Positions 1 to 15,089 of a DNA stretch of 64,000 nucleotides are shown here, piece by piece (position 1 is the first letter of the stretch; every line of letters begins with the position of its first letter). The translations under genes and the position numbers were made by a program. The stretch is from assembly GCF_027942865.1 (NCBI RefSeq), contig NC_134529.1, positions 18,962,467 to 19,026,466 of the forward strand, given 5' to 3'. Below the pieces are notes generated by a model. That model searched no databases. It had not been told where the DNA came from and worked only from the letters and a program-made list of their open reading frames with translations. The DNA is from Odontesthes bonariensis. Lineage: Eukaryota; Chordata; Actinopteri; Atheriniformes; Atherinopsidae.

Positions 1-914
1 ACTGCTCTTTGCTGACATTTATTAAAAAACCTGTTGATGGGCCCGAAAGGTCTGCGAGAAGCGTGGCATATTCCGCTTGGATTCACTGTCTTTGAACTTG
101 GTTCTAAATTAGAGCTTTTGGCTTAAATGTCGCACAACGTCGATTTTGCTGCGTTTTTACGCGTTTTGTGTTTATTTTTTTCTCGCGCTCTCTCCATAAA
201 TTTCAGCCATGCCACATGAGCCTATATTAATGTTCTCACCTCGGCCGATTAGTTGTTTTTATCTTCTTTTTTAGGGACATTTTCTGTTTAGCCTGCTTGT
301 TGTTTGTCACATTAATTCCCCCTTTGTAGCAAACTCCAAATCCTCTGGGGTTTTTTTGTCAGGATTGAAAATTCAACTGATTATCATGGGCTCTAAATTC
401 TCTGTTTTTATTTTGTTGTTTTTGGTTTTTTTTTAAATAAACGATTGAACAAAAGTCTCAGACAAAAAAAAAGTGTTAACCTTTCCCGCAGCCATATAAC
501 ATAAAGGTAATGAGCTCCATGCCATGCCGCCCTGATGCCTAATAGGGTCATTTGTCGCTAATTGGTGGTAAAAACAAACGGAAACAAAGCTTTTCAGCGG
601 CAGCAAAAAGTCACAGCATTTTCAGGTTATTCCCCTTCACTGTCATTAGTCCCGGTCCGCTTTAATCTCATGCACGACTCCTCTCTTCTTCCAAAGAGGC
701 TGCCGTGTCCGGTACTTCAACCCATATGTCCGACAGGAATCACAATCCCTGCTGCACCAGATGCCTGGATCTAATTGATTTGAATGTAGAATCCTTACGG
801 ACTAAAGGATGAATTAGGCTTCAAAACGTCATTTGAGGATGGACGTGAAGGCCTGTTTGCCATATATTGCAAACGCTTTAATTATGATTAAAATAATAGT
901 GTTTGATATTAAAA

Positions 915-917
<3 letters not shown>

Positions 918-949
<32 letters not shown>
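918..949. repeat. (AT)n microsatellite
   Basis: An uninterrupted alternating AT run of about 32 bases follows a short A tract. Confidence 0.95.
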
Positions 950-952
<3 letters not shown>

Positions 953-1802
953 GAAGACATTGTTGTTATAACGGATGTGTTTCCGAGATGACCATTTAGT
1001 GTCGTGCCCCCTGTCATTTTCTGCGCATCGGCTGTCCCTTTCTTACGCATTTCTCCGCGTGGAGAAGCCAGTGGTGTACCTTCACCCAAAAAAATATAGT
1101 TGGATTACAACATTACAATCTATGTAACGGGACCAAACATGATATAATTCCTCAGCAGCCTGGGCAGTTGTGTCGGAAATGTGTGGACGTTGCGGCAGTT
1201 ATTAAGAGAGAAATTGACTGGCAAGATACATTTAATGCAGTTCATGAAGATTTCATGCCAAATCTGATCGTGCAAATATGAGTAGAGCTGCCATCCAGAG
1301 GCCGAGCAGTTCTAAACACAGGAAGTGGACTGATTTACACATGCAGCCGAGTTGGATCAGGTCAAGTGGTCTTTATTGTTGTCATTGGATGCGTTCGTGG
1401 CTCCATCACCGCACTTTACACGTCAAAATGGACCTCGCTTGTTGCTGGCTTGATTTTTTTTTTTACCCTGCTCTTCCTAATACTTTCAAACTAACAAGTC
1501 TTTATCATAAGTTATCATTTTAACACTCGAGAGTTAGAAATAACACTCGTCAAATTCACAGTTGGCTTGTGGCGCACGTGTTGCACAAAAGCAAAAAAAA
1601 TTGCATACAGGCAGTACAAAGAATCACAAGTTTGACAAAAGGAAAAATAAAAACAATCACAAAGGGAGTATGATCATTCAATAACACGTAAAGGACATTA
1701 ACGCTCACACGCAAGCGAACTGATTGTCTCAATAGTCTTATATTTTGTCATAAATTAAGTAGTGCATCCAGGTTCACGGCGGATCTGCTCTCTTTCTCTC
1801 TC

Positions 1803-1830
1803 TCACACACGCACACACACACACACACAC
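1803..1830. repeat. (CA)n microsatellite
   Basis: A CA dinucleotide repeat with one interruption, in the presumed otx2 3' UTR or flank. Confidence 0.9.
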
Positions 1831-2256
1831 GCATACAGAGGCTCTTTGCAACACAGAGACACACTCGTCTGCACCGCTTTTATCAAAGGGGTGCCAACTA
1901 AATTAAACAGAAAGACAAGAAGGGAGTCTTTAAGGAGCTTAGAAGAAAACCCGAACAATCCTTCAAATACTGCCAACTTAGGCTGGGAGCTTTCGCTCTC
2001 TTGATCCCATTTTCACCCCTTGAGGTCAACGTAAATGTTCCCGTGCCTATATGATCAAAGTCTGGCAGAAGTCAGTGTCATTGTTAGTCCAACAAAAAAA
2101 AAGACAACCGCCAGGAAAGCCCTGCTCTGCTCGACCCGAGGTAGAGGTTGGGGCCTGCAGTGGTGGAGAAACCGTCGCAGTTGCTGCTCGCGGCCTTGGG
2201 CTTCATTTGAATTTAAAGTCTGTAGTTCATTAAAGTTGTCACCTTTTTTTCTGCCC

Positions 2257-3755
<1,499 letters not shown>

Positions 3756-3933
3756 TTAATCCTCCGGCGTCTCCGTTTTTGTCACGTCGTCCGAATGAAC
3801 CTGAAGCGAGACACAAATAAAATGTTCTTATGGGGTAAAAAAAAAAAAAGAAGAGAGAAAGAAAACGAAGAGGGGTTTAGATTAGTCTGTGTCCGCCAAT
3901 TTTTACGCGCAGTCTTTTACGCACAGCGGTGGG

Positions 3934-3941
3934 CTTATAAG
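3934..3941 (-). promoter_or_regulatory. TATA-like box upstream of otx2
   Basis: The palindrome CTTATAAG lies about 285 bp upstream of the otx2 start codon in a locally GC-rich stretch, so a transcript starting near 3900 would have a short 5' UTR. Otx2 genes are known to use several promoters, so this may be only one of them. The assignment rests on the motif and its position. Confidence 0.3.
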
Positions 3942-4082
3942 AAGTGGGCGTCCTCGAAGTCGGAGCGCTCTTAAAGCCGAGTCGAGACCCCCAGCTGTCC
4001 CCAGTTGGACTGAATTTGCTCTATCTGGCTGACAGACGTTTACGCCATCATCACCCCCTCCCCTCCTCTGCCACACCACTAA

Positions 4083-4736
4083 AGGCTGATTCATACTCGG
4101 CGCAAACGCGCAACTGTTCTGGCTCGAGAACCATTAATGACGTCATCGAAAGCGCCAGCCCCTTCACAGTTCCTTCAGCTCATAAGCGCAGTTTGCGCCG
4201 AGAATGCGTCACATTTGCAGTTCTCTCCAGACCAGCGAGCGTCACTGTTGAGGAAACAAGCTGAAAAGCATACGAAGAAAGCATACACAATGCCACCTGT
4301 GGTGTCACGTCAGCAGAGGCTGGCACATCTGATGCGGAATGAATTTACTCTGGGTGTAGAACTGTATATGTATCTCAGAGCTAAGCGGCTGCGGCAAAAA
4401 CAGAAGAGAAGGTGGATTGTTCGTCCTTTGCAACAAGACGAACTTTGTCAAACGTTGTCCCAGTGTAACTTCATAGACGTGTCGTACAGATGTTTGTAGA
4501 GGCGCATCCTCTCGGTCACCGCGGTCTCTGCAGTGTTCATGTTTCCTTTCTCTTGGTCAGCTGTTTCCGGTGGAGCGCGCGTGAAGTCAGAAAAAAAGTT
4601 GTGTGCGCGCCCTTGCGCCGCGCGAGGATTTTCTAGCTTGCGAAGGGGGGCGTGGCGGAATTTTGGGACACGTGACCGTTTGCGCTATTTGCGACCAGCT
4701 AGTATGAGCGAGGTTGCGCCGAGTATGAATCAGCCT
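4083..4736 (+). mobile_element. PIF/Harbinger-type non-autonomous DNA transposon, copy 1
   Basis: Exactly 654 bp. It is bounded by inverted ends that begin AGGCTGATTCATACTCGGCG on the left and mirror this on the right. The flanking triplets are TAA (4080-4082) and TCA (4737-4739), consistent with a TWA-type 3-bp target duplication with one later change. An internal frame from 4137 to 4499 encodes 120 aa. Its end (RRWIVRPLQQDELCQTL) resembles the N-terminal region of Harbinger/HARBI1-like transposases, but no catalytic DDE domain follows, so it would need a helper enzyme. It carries a perfect CRE palindrome TGACGTCA (4138-4145) and a CACGTG box (4669-4674). It lies about 430 bp upstream of the otx2 ATG. 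A copy about 98-99% identical lies at 45193-45846. Confidence 0.85.
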
Positions 4737-4739
4737 TCA

Positions 4740-7700
4740 CTCCTACTATAACCCCGCCTCATGTCACCACCCTCCCCCAAACACTCCGCTCCTCCTCTTC
4801 TGGTACCACCAAAAACAAAACATTGTCGTTAAAATGCGCACACTCGTTGGGCCCCTGCAGGGGTCTCAATTAGCATATATACCCACAGGTTGGCCGAAGC
4901 TAAATAGACAGCTGATTGGGGGGCCATTTGCAGAAACAAAGCCCAGTGTTCGCCGATAAGTAGTGCTGATAACAAAAGACTTAAAGGGAACAAACAAAGA
5001 CGCCAGCGCTGCAAACTGAGCGCCCATTCAAACCCGAGCCAGCAACTTTATTTCTAAATATCGGAGGTCATTGTGTGCTTTCTGCTAAAGAAGAGAAAAA
5101 CCTTCACTACATTGAAATGTAGAGAAATTAAAATGGGCAACTTTAGCGAGTGGTTTAAAACATGAGGACATTCCCCTCAAAAGTGTGTGTATGTGTGTGT
5201 GTGTTTGTTGGGGGGGGGGGGGTTCTTGAGACTCCTCGGGGTGGTTTCACCTCTTTCCTTAATGAATTGCTCCCGGTAATTAGATTTGGAAGGTGAGACT
5301 TTATCGAAAAGTGTTGATTAGAGAGGAGCACTTCACCTAAACAAACAGGGAGGCATCTCGCTGTACAGAAAGGAAGAAAAAAAGGCCGGTGTCATCTTTT
5401 CTGTTTGTTTTATTTAATGGTTTTTCCCGGTCGTCCAGAGGTGACTTAAAAGACGAAGTGTCAGTAGAAGACGACCACTCATAGGATTTGATCAAAACTT
5501 TGGGATAAATAAAAGAGAAAAAGCTGCTCACGTTCTTGCTATTGATGTATCCAAAGACTATAGAGTGAAGCGGGTCGAACACAGAGTTCATGCTCAGGTG
5601 CACCATGGTCAATAAATATTTTGGTTGTATTTTTCAAATTGATAGATTGTTATTTTTAAAAAGTTGGAGCATTGTTGGCCTAAAACAGAGGGGTGGGCGT
5701 TCAAGAAGTATCAAGAAATTATTAGTGTTTGACATCTTCATCATGAGACCCTCTGAGGCCTCCCCGGTGAGACCTACCTGTGGAATAGTTCTCAGGGCCC
5801 TCCATGGCGCTCGCGCCTCCAGCCGGACCCCCTCGTTTTTAAGAGAGCCATTAACGGACACTGGTGTGTAGCCTACTCCTGAACTCAATCTGTCTTTTTT
5901 TAATTATTATTTGATTTTTTTTTTTTTTATCTCCGGCTACTGCACATTCGTTCAGTTAATTATTACTGGCTACAATAGTCCGCCCCCCCCCCCCCCGCCC
6001 CCCCCCCCCCCCCCCCATCTTCACCTTCGTCTTTTTTTTCTGTGAGAAATTAACGAGATAATCCGGCCGGCACGCGCTGGCCTGATTACAGGACGCCAGC
6101 CACGACTCCGCATTTAGGCCTCCTTCATTTTCTGCGTCACGAAAATAAAACAAAGACCGACATTGTGTTTATGAGAACAGCTGACTGGCAGACAACACCC
6201 CCCCCACAAAAAAAAAAAAAACCCTCATTACCCCAAACTGACCCATCCGCGCTCGTGCATTATCATCATCAGTATCATTTTCTTTTCATGCTGTCGCTGC
6301 CTTGAGCCATAGGCCTACTTTTGGATTATATTTTTAATATGTCAAATATTTCAACTTATTTTGACAAAAAAAGAATTGATCAATGAATAAAAATACAGCT
6401 GTTTTAGTTTGATCATAAACCAGAGCATTTTTCTTCTTCTTAATGCTTCGCCAGCCTTCGCTGAAGACGGCTTGAACTTTGGTGTTTTACACCCTCCCCG
6501 AGTTTGTAGTCTGAGGATGTGGCGTGGCCCGCTGGCCTGTAATTCATCAGCTGGACACTCCTTTGCTTTAAGCACCCCCCCACACACACACACACACCAA
6601 ACACGCCTCCTCAATTATCTGTCTGTAGGCTGTGCATTTCTTCTCGCGCTCCGATCGATTTGAAAAAAAAAAGAAAAGAGAAGATAAATCGCGAAAAAAC
6701 GTCAACAAATTCAAATGCCACTTACTTCAGCCTCCAGACGCCTGGGTTAATAACGCGCGCTTTGGTCGTGGCCCATCAAGCGGCTTTGATTTGTTTCCTT
6801 CCGGATAACCTTGTTGGATGCGGATTATACTTAGAGATGCTCAGTTTTTATGAAGAGAGAAAGTGTGTGTCAGAATGTGTGCGCGCGCGTGTGTGTGAGA
6901 GAGAGAGGTGGGGTGAGGAATTTTAGCAACCAATGGAAATTGGAGGGAAATGTGATGAGCAGAGGTGTCAAAGGATGCAGCCCGAGTTACAGGAACTGCT
7001 TTTAATTAAGGCGGAAATACAGCCTGTAGCACTGATCGTTTTGAGTCACAGCTGGCGAGTCAAGTTCGGAGTCAGGATCCCTATACAAGCTATTCCAGAT
7101 ACAGAGAGAGAAGAGAGAAAGAAAGAACAGTATAGGCCACTTGTATCAACATAAATTTGCCCCCCCTCCCACACTGGCCTCCGTTTGTTTAGCATGTTTT
7201 GGATTATGAACGTCTGTGCTGGATTATCAGCAGCTAATTCCGCTCTGCTCTCTTCGCTGATCTTTAGTGCTCCGATTTAATCCCAGATCAGCGTCATTAC
7301 AGTGTTGTTGTTCTGTTTTTTGTCCTTTTTTTTTGTCTTTTTTTGCCTTTTTCCATTCGACTCCATTCCCGACAAAGCTTTGGCCCCGTCAGCCCCACAA
7401 ATGAAGGTTTTTAATTGATGCTCTCCAACAAGCAGCAGGTTGGAGAAATAATTAGGAGTCTAGGCCTACATGCCAGATGAACAGACTGTGAGGCTGCTGG
7501 CTTGTTACACAAGCCTTAAAATCAATATGACCTATAGACTGCGCCATATCTACAGCGTTTATGTCAATTCTTGTGTGATTAGGCTAAAATAGCCTAATCA
7601 TTTTATCATTATTTCATATTGCAGACATCAAAGCTATGAGTGTCTTAAATTCGATTAAATTGTCAAGACATAAATATGCCCTCATTTTCTGATGATCATT

Positions 7701-10399
7701 AGAGGACAAATTGTTTTTAATAATGCAGCCTTACTGTAGCCTTACTGGAGGTTTCCCGTTTTCCCTGAACGATCACAAAACAAACAGCCTAACCGGGCTT
7801 GAAAGTCGAGTCCCCTTGTTTCCCCCCAGCTATGTTCTTGGCTCACGCTGTGTCCTTTCATCTTCGGCTCTGATATATAATTCATCGGAAAATATCTAAT
7901 AGCCCAGGGGAGCGTTTCAGCTAAACGGGGCCGTGGTTGTTAAAAGGTGAAGACGCGTGTTAATGTCTGTGGCAATATGCCCTCCTCCTGTCTCCCGGAG
8001 AATCGACGAAGTCACGGTTTTTCTCGCTGTCAGGGAGACCAAACGAAGGCTAAGAATCGTGGGACTGGTTTTCCCACTGGAAGACAGTGGCCTGGCTTGC
8101 ATGAGCAAAGTATAATGTACTGCTTCCATTCTCATCCGCCCTGTTTGCTCAGCCTATGGTTATAATAACCTATAGCAAAAAAAAAAAGACAACCTCCATA
8201 GGCTTCAATGCAAAGAGGAGCCTACATCCAATATTACTGTACAGGGTAAATTTCACAATATCCAATCCCCATGTTTACTCCAACAAGTTCAGTTCACTTC
8301 AGCTGTCTATATCAAGGTCAAATCAATGGCTTGGCCCCCTCTGCCAAGTCCATCTGTTACACGCTGACACTCAGAACTGTATTGAACAGCAGAATCTTTT
8401 TTTTTGTTGTTGTTGTTGCCATATGTACCTAACATTGATAGATTTATTGATATAAGCATGGTGGATGAAGCCACAGTGTTGATGATTACACGTTACCAAA
8501 GCGAGCGTCGCTGGATATTGACCTACAGTATAATCACAAGAGTCTCCAGCTCTGGATAGCAGGTGTTTCAAAGGAAAACAACCAGACAAAGCTGGGTGTA
8601 AATTGTGCAAAATTAGGCCTATTTTTTTCAAGTTTTTTTCCTAGCCTCCCACTCTGAATGAAAGCTGTTTTTTTGTAAAAGTGGTGGTTGAAGCTTTGTG
8701 ATATAATTCTCAGGTCTTGCTTGGGGATTATTGGAGCTGAAAAATAAGGCAGCTATAGTTTCTTGTTAGCTAGCCTCGCCTTGTCACAACAGCTTTCCAG
8801 ATTCCTGATGTGTTTTTATTCCATCCAGCTGTTTTGATTTCAATCTTATGAATAAAGAACATGGGGTGAAGCTAGCTGCGTTTTAGGTACTTGTTGGTTG
8901 TTCTGCACTTATTAGGCTTTTTTTTTTTTTAAACCTTGGCTTAAAGGTGCAAGTTAGCAAACTAGTAATAATCCTTTTGCTAAAATGTAGCATGCAGTTA
9001 GGTATGCAGTTGCTTAAATGCTACAGATTAGAAGATTCAGGAAATATTCCCAACATTGGTCGACCAAGAAAAAAGTGTCATATATAAAGTGAAATAACAA
9101 GGGAACCAGTTCAGACTTGTGTTACATTTGCTGTGAAGTTATGCAGCAAAAGATGTGTATCTGGTTCATTGTTGTTGTCAGATGGACCTGCCTGTTAGAA
9201 AAAGTTTTTTTTAATATGTAAGAAAGTTTCTTACATAGTTTCACACCACATACTTCTATGGAAAGCAGCACGTTTTTTTTTCAACTGAAAGTACGTGAAA
9301 CTTTTTCATCCCTTTCACTTCAGTTCAGTAAGAGGGAGTATTGCAAGAACGCTGTGAAACAAAACTGTATACCACCGTATTATGGGACAGGCAACTCTGT
9401 AGAAACAGTTAGCATGGAGGAGATTCAATCCATGCTGCTGTTCATTTACTGAGAGCTGGAGAAGAAATGATCCAAACAAAGTGATTTTATGAGTTGCTAA
9501 AGAGTATGTGCACATTGACATCATCAGCAATTTTGTTGAACTTACTCTTAGAACGCCAACTTTCCACCTCATTGCATGTAGTATGTCATTTTCATATTTC
9601 ACGTCACAGACCGTAGTCCAATTAGTGACTCACACCCCCAACATGTTACCTGTGGCCCTTTAATGTTTAATTGCACCCAGATCTCTCAAAAAATGGAGCA
9701 TTACTTGAGCTTCTCTCATGCCACAAAATCATGTCATAAAGCAGCTGTATGTGTTGCAAAATGCTGTAAGAACTCCGGTACTACCTCATAGTCCAATTAA
9801 GCAGTATATATGTTTAGTAATACAACTAATGTCAGAATACTCCTCACGGCCTAATGTGATGACTTTCAGACCAAAAAGCTTTTTGTAATGGCAGGATTTT
9901 GGTCAGTGTTATCTCAAGCACTTACCACATATTTTACACCAAAGATGGTTTCCCTCATGCAGGGAAGGCCCGTACGACGTAAAACTCTATGCTGCCGAAC
10001 ACGCGCAGTCCAGACTGTGGACTGATTTCATGACCTTTCATGGGAAGTGTCGGCATATCTAACTCAAAAGGCAGTAAGTGAAGGACTACATGGCCATCTG
10101 TTGTTGCTAGTCGGTTTGTGCACGGGGAGACAGAAAGCCATAATTCCTTATAGGGCACTTTGTTATTTGATCATGGTACAACAAACCTGAATTCACCCAA
10201 TTTAATCATTCAGTACAGTTACTTGTCAGTGCATTGAATAATCGGATGTTCCTGTAAAATTCACACCGTTTTAAAGGCAGTTGTGATAAAGGCCCCTAAA
10301 ACAGCTACACCAGGTCAACTATGATAACTTAAAATGACTTGACAGAGATTTGATAGAGTCTCAGCTCTATTACTATTTGATATTAAGCAGAATTAACAT
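4740..10399. other. Intergenic DNA upstream of otx2; no gene supported
   Basis: No frame here combines length, splice sites and recognisable protein similarity. The first kilobase has CCAAT-like GATTGG motifs near 4915 and a CATATATA motif near 4873, so it may hold an alternative otx2 promoter or 5' noncoding exon, but I cannot place one. Long G or C tracts lie at 5210-5222 and 5983-6016. The remainder is AT-rich with scattered TAATTA-type homeodomain cores. Otx2 enhancers are known in vertebrates on this side of the gene, so regulatory content is plausible but not visible by eye. Confidence 0.4.
5983..6016. repeat. Near-continuous C tract (34 bases)
   Basis: Fourteen C, one G, then nineteen C. 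The G-rich complementary strand could form a G-quadruplex. Length is likely polymorphic or error-prone in assembly. Confidence 0.9.
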
Positions 10400-13300
10400 T
10401 TAACCCTGTTTGTGCTCTCTAATGCATGGCTTATATTCTTTTTGCCCTTCATTGAGATACATCCACCACTTGTGGTTTGCCCATGGGAGGGTTGAATGTC
10501 TTGTGCCTGCTGATACCTCGTTAACCTCCCGCGGCCCGTGGCTAGTGTTAGCCAAACTGAGAGGCCTTATACCTGGGTATTGGTCAGCAGGGACACACCC
10601 CAGGAGATCAGGACCCCCCACTGTCCTGGGGGAGGGAGACAGGCGGGACAGAGGAGGGCCAAACAAAAACACAACCTGGCATCCCCACTGCAAACAGCCC
10701 ACCTACTGTCAGCCAGCATCTGAGCCACAGCACACAGCCCCTCCATTCACATTCTGATGATGTCAAATAGTGAGCAGCACACACACCCACACATACAGGT
10801 GCACACAGTTGGGTTTGTATGCAAAGGGCATAGTAACACCTGACTCAATTTGTACAGTAAACTTTTAACAGATTTGAAATTTGTATTAGTTTCAGTTGTT
10901 TTAAATAACCAAGTTGAGGCACTGTCTTTAGAAGCAACGCACAAGGACTTCGTTCTCAGCAGATTAGCAGAAAAAAAATGTACGGATGTAGCTTTTTTAG
11001 GCTCGGCTAAATGCTTCGAATGCATACTTTCAAGAGAGTAAATTGCATGTGAAGAGTAAAGTTCCGAAATTGCACAATAGAAAGAGATTGGGGAGAGAGT
11101 GACAGAAATAAGGAGGAGGAGTGTAAAGTTAATCCCGTCTGAATTGATTGGCCCGGCTGCAGGACTGACACTGAAAACAGTTTTTCTTTTCTTTCTTTTC
11201 TCTGCAAATTTGCTCTCCCCTCTCCCTCTCTTTTTGCTTCCTCCCGTGCCTCTCGCTATTTCTCTGCCTTCTTATCCTTTTTAATTAGAGGGGCCATTCT
11301 GCCGCACAGAGGACCTTAATCCCCAACTGACCAACAATGTAAAAAGCCAGCCTTTGAACAGCCGACCCACGCCCCTCTCTCCTCCACCAGCTCCGCCACC
11401 AATCACTGCACTGCCCAACCACTCCACCGCTGTTGCCGTCGGGGAAAACAAGGCCCTCTCCCTTTTCCATCTTCTCCAGCATCTCTGAGAAAGCACTTGG
11501 GGAGCCACTGCCTGAAAGAGCATTCCAATATCCGCCAAGGTTCTCGAAAAGCTTTGAAACGAGGTCAAAGCCATGTTCAACTGGAAGGTGACTTTCACTA
11601 AAACAGAGCTACAGAAATAACCATTTAACATCCGAAGTGCAGAGAGCTCCGGGTTACCAAAAAAGCACTGCTTCGAAACAAAATTGAGAAGAGTTTTCTG
11701 TGACGGTTGCTCTATGGACACAGGTCTGAGAAATAAACAAAACTATCCTGTTACGTGCACATTTACAAAACCATTAGTGCCTTTACTTCTCTCTATTTCA
11801 TGTCGTTCTTTCTATTGTTCTGCAAAAAGGAAGGTAAGAGGACACAATATGAATAGCACAAACTCCAAAAGTAGATCCTTCAAATTCCCCCGCTGGGTCT
11901 AATTTCCATATGTATATGAATCACAAAATGGAGTCCATCAACAAACCCCTGTTCTGTTGTTAGATTATGATATTAATAACCTAATGAGAAATGAGAAATC
12001 ACAAGTTAGGGTCCAAAGGGAGAAAGTTATTGGAGTTTACAACGCTGTACATGAATAGAAATCCATCAGCCAATCATGTGCGCCCATTTGTTTGGTTCAG
12101 TTGATTTCACTAGTTATTAACCTCTTTATTAACTATTAACTGACAGCAGTCCTTGTGTGTAAATAATTTGAAGGATAATGATTTTTTCCTAATAATGTCA
12201 ATCGCATAACAATACAACAACTCTGCCTGAAAGTAACTCGAGCTAATTTCCTGTAATTTTAGCTCAGGCTGATTTTTTGTCAACATTTTTGCCAACATAG
12301 CAGTCTGACAAGTTGCCACTGGAGCACAATGAGAGTCCTCGTGCTTTCATCACTGCTCCACTAATTCCTTTCTCCACAGACGGCGGCAGTTTTCTTATTT
12401 ATACATGCTGGCTCAACAGTCCCTCATACAGACAGAAAAAAAATAAAAAATAACACAGGCCAGCCAATCCCTCTGCCTGGCTAATCACAGGCCCAATATT
12501 TCCATAGCAGGCAATTAGCATCTTGCTTTTATGTGTGAAATGGCTGAGGCGAGAGGAGGACTGAGTCGAGGAGAGAGGCACTGTAGAAGCATAGAGAGAA
12601 TAAAAGAGCAATTAAGATGTTGGGTGAGCGGAGGACAGAGACAGGCAGTCTGCTGCCGTGTGATTTGAGGCTTGCAGGCCCAGTAATTAGCACTTCATTG
12701 TGAGATAATGGACTTGGCCGATCCTCCTGGTTCCTTGAGCTGCCCGGCTCGACTCGACCCACGGAAGGTCAAAGGCCGCAATGTGCAGTTTGGCTCCTGT
12801 ACTTTCGCGTGCATACGTGGGTGCATGTGTCCGACTGAGTTCAAGTCAGCAAAGCAAAACACACTTTAAAAAAAAAGTATTTGCATGCATGTAAATTAAT
12901 CATCTATAAAGGTTTTTTTTGGATAAGTTAGATTTGACTTCTTGGGGCAAATTGTGCCGGTGAGGGCAACGGCCAGCTTTGAACCGTTGAAGTCATCAGT
13001 TTCTTGGCCTGTCACCCTTTTCTCCCGCCATCTTTAGAAGAGCAGTAATCTGTGAACCCTGAATCATAAGCTTTGGGTAAATCTATGTAATACGGGTAAT
13101 TCGATGAAGCAGTATTTTTCCTGGTGAGAGGCAAAATCCTGTTGACTATTCAAGGACTGAATCATCCAACAGTAATGCCATTAGACCAGTGCCACGGATT
13201 CCTCAGAAAATGTTGTTTAATTGCCAGCAACCAGCCATTGTTTGGTGATGGGTAAACACTGGCCGGGAAGATGGGGGTGGGGGGGTGGGTAATTGTGGGG

Positions 13301-14850
13301 TGAGCATTGAATCGTGTGAAAAAAAAAAAAAATGGATGGGCCCCTTTGGCTTCAGCCAATCGCCACTGTGAGACGGATTTACACAGGCTCAGCGAAGCCT
13401 GTGCTGCAAAGTGCAGCGGCACTGGCTTAACTGAAGACTTCAAGAGAATAAATGCAGAGTAACCCTTTCCTTTTAATGTAGGATTTGCTCAACAATGCGA
13501 TTTAGAGGGGTGTCTATTCAAGACAGACATTTTCTTTTTTGGAGTGGTAAGGTTTTTAAGGATCAGGACTTGTTGTGCAGGTTTATTAGCGCAGGACTCC
13601 GGGGCTCAGGGATTGTTGGTTGATGTAATCGTTGTGTAGTTTATCCATGATTGTGTTAGGCTGTATGTACTAACACTGACAGTAAGTCCCATTCTTGTAC
13701 TGTGAATCTTTACAGAACAATACCGCTACCTACACTCAGCCACTTATCCTTAGCCACACTTCTTCTAGCCTCTTAACATTTACAAACTGATATCACCCGT
13801 AAAAAGGAACATAAGCTCATCTAAAGCCACTGAAGAGTGTTTTCTTTTTTACTTTCCGCAGCTCATCCCATTTTTACTAAACAGGGACTTTTTTTTTTTT
13901 TTTTATGAGAGTGTGAAAATCTGAGATGCATTGTCGTGCCTCCTCACAGCATCTCCGCTCTCAGGCCTGTCCTGGGGGAGGCAGATTGGAAGTGAGAGGT
14001 GTAGCAGCCGAGGCTCTCCTCCATTGTGAGCCGGTGTCTTGGAGACAAGGAGCCCTGCCAGAACTGACACTGATTGGGTTTGACACTGCGTCCAGGAGGC
14101 AAAAAGAAGCTTTTCTTTTCCCCCTTTTTTCCCCCCCCCATAAGTAAAAGAACCCTTTTTGGTAAGAAATGCCCCACTTCTCCTCCCTCTTCTGACTCCC
14201 CCCTCTTCTGTTGTGTTTTTTTTTTTGCCCTCCTCTTCGGCCCTTTCTCTTTCACTCCTCTTCTTACATTCCTACAAGTCCCTTCTCAGATTAAATCCAT
14301 TGCACTTCTGTTTCTTTTGTCTCCCTCTGTCATTGTCCTTCTCACTTGGATATTGAGCAATAAACTTGATCCTCTGCATCACAACATTGCCCAAACTTTT
14401 ACTTTTGTCCCTCACCCCCGCGTACAAAGTAGGAGAAACAGTAACCATTCCTGTGACTGGAACTTCAAACACTGAGGCAAACCTAATCTGTTTTATTACG
14501 CCACATATTGAACTCAGTACAACATCCCTGGGTGCACACCGCCACATACACGGGATCCCTAATCACCATGCTTCAGGTTATGTTCACACACTGCTAAACT
14601 CCGGACTTTTACACAGGATTTATCCTTTAATTCTCTAAGCTTGGGATCGAGCCTAATGCAACTAATGGTGTATCGCACCTGCAGTTTGTGTCCTGCAATT
14701 CCATTTGAACTAATACTTTGAGGGCACTGTGAGAATATGGCAAGCTTTACACAGCAAAGGACTGGAAACACACTATTAGATTCTGTTTAAGAGCACAATC
14801 GGCATAACAGCACCTCCAGAGATTCTGGGGCGTACGATACAAACGTGCAA
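10400..14850. other. Intergenic DNA between otx2 and naa30, part 2; possible conserved noncoding blocks
   Basis: No coding gene is supported. Two stretches read as low-repeat, balanced-composition sequence rich in homeodomain core motifs (ATTA/TAAT) and CATTGT-type SOX cores, the look of vertebrate conserved noncoding elements: about 12360-12760 (two AATTAGCA-like motifs) and about 13140-13440 (ACAGTAATGCC and CCATTGTTTGG). This is an impression from composition only. Pyrimidine-rich low-complexity DNA fills about 14100-14350. Confidence 0.25.
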
Positions 14851-15089
14851 ATGTTTTGGTAAACGTGATCAAAATTTCTTATCACTGTGAAGACAGAAGT
14901 TTGGCAAGTATCACAAGTTTGTAAATGAGTTTTGTAGACATCTAAGACTCACTTAGTTCTTGCTTTGGGAATCTTCAACCATTGTTCAGATAAAAGGATT
15001 TTAGCTCGGTGATCAGACCATAAATTTTCTTGGTTAGGTCACAGATGACTGTGAGAGTCATAAGAAAGCTTTTATCTTGCACTTCTTTG

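Larger units (their letters stand above)
1..2256. other. 3' flank and probable 3' UTR of otx2; no other gene seen
   Basis: No open frame here shows splice signals or recognisable protein similarity. The right part, next to the otx2 stop at 2257, is probably otx2 3' UTR because that gene is transcribed leftward. The stretch holds an (AT)n run at about 918-949 and a (CA)n run at about 1803-1830. The rest is AT-rich unique-looking sequence. Conserved enhancers could lie here but cannot be recognised without an alignment. Confidence 0.5.

Noticed and set aside
11281-11721. A 146-codon minus-strand frame in the intergenic DNA
   Set aside because: No recognisable domain, no splice signals and biased composition at one end.
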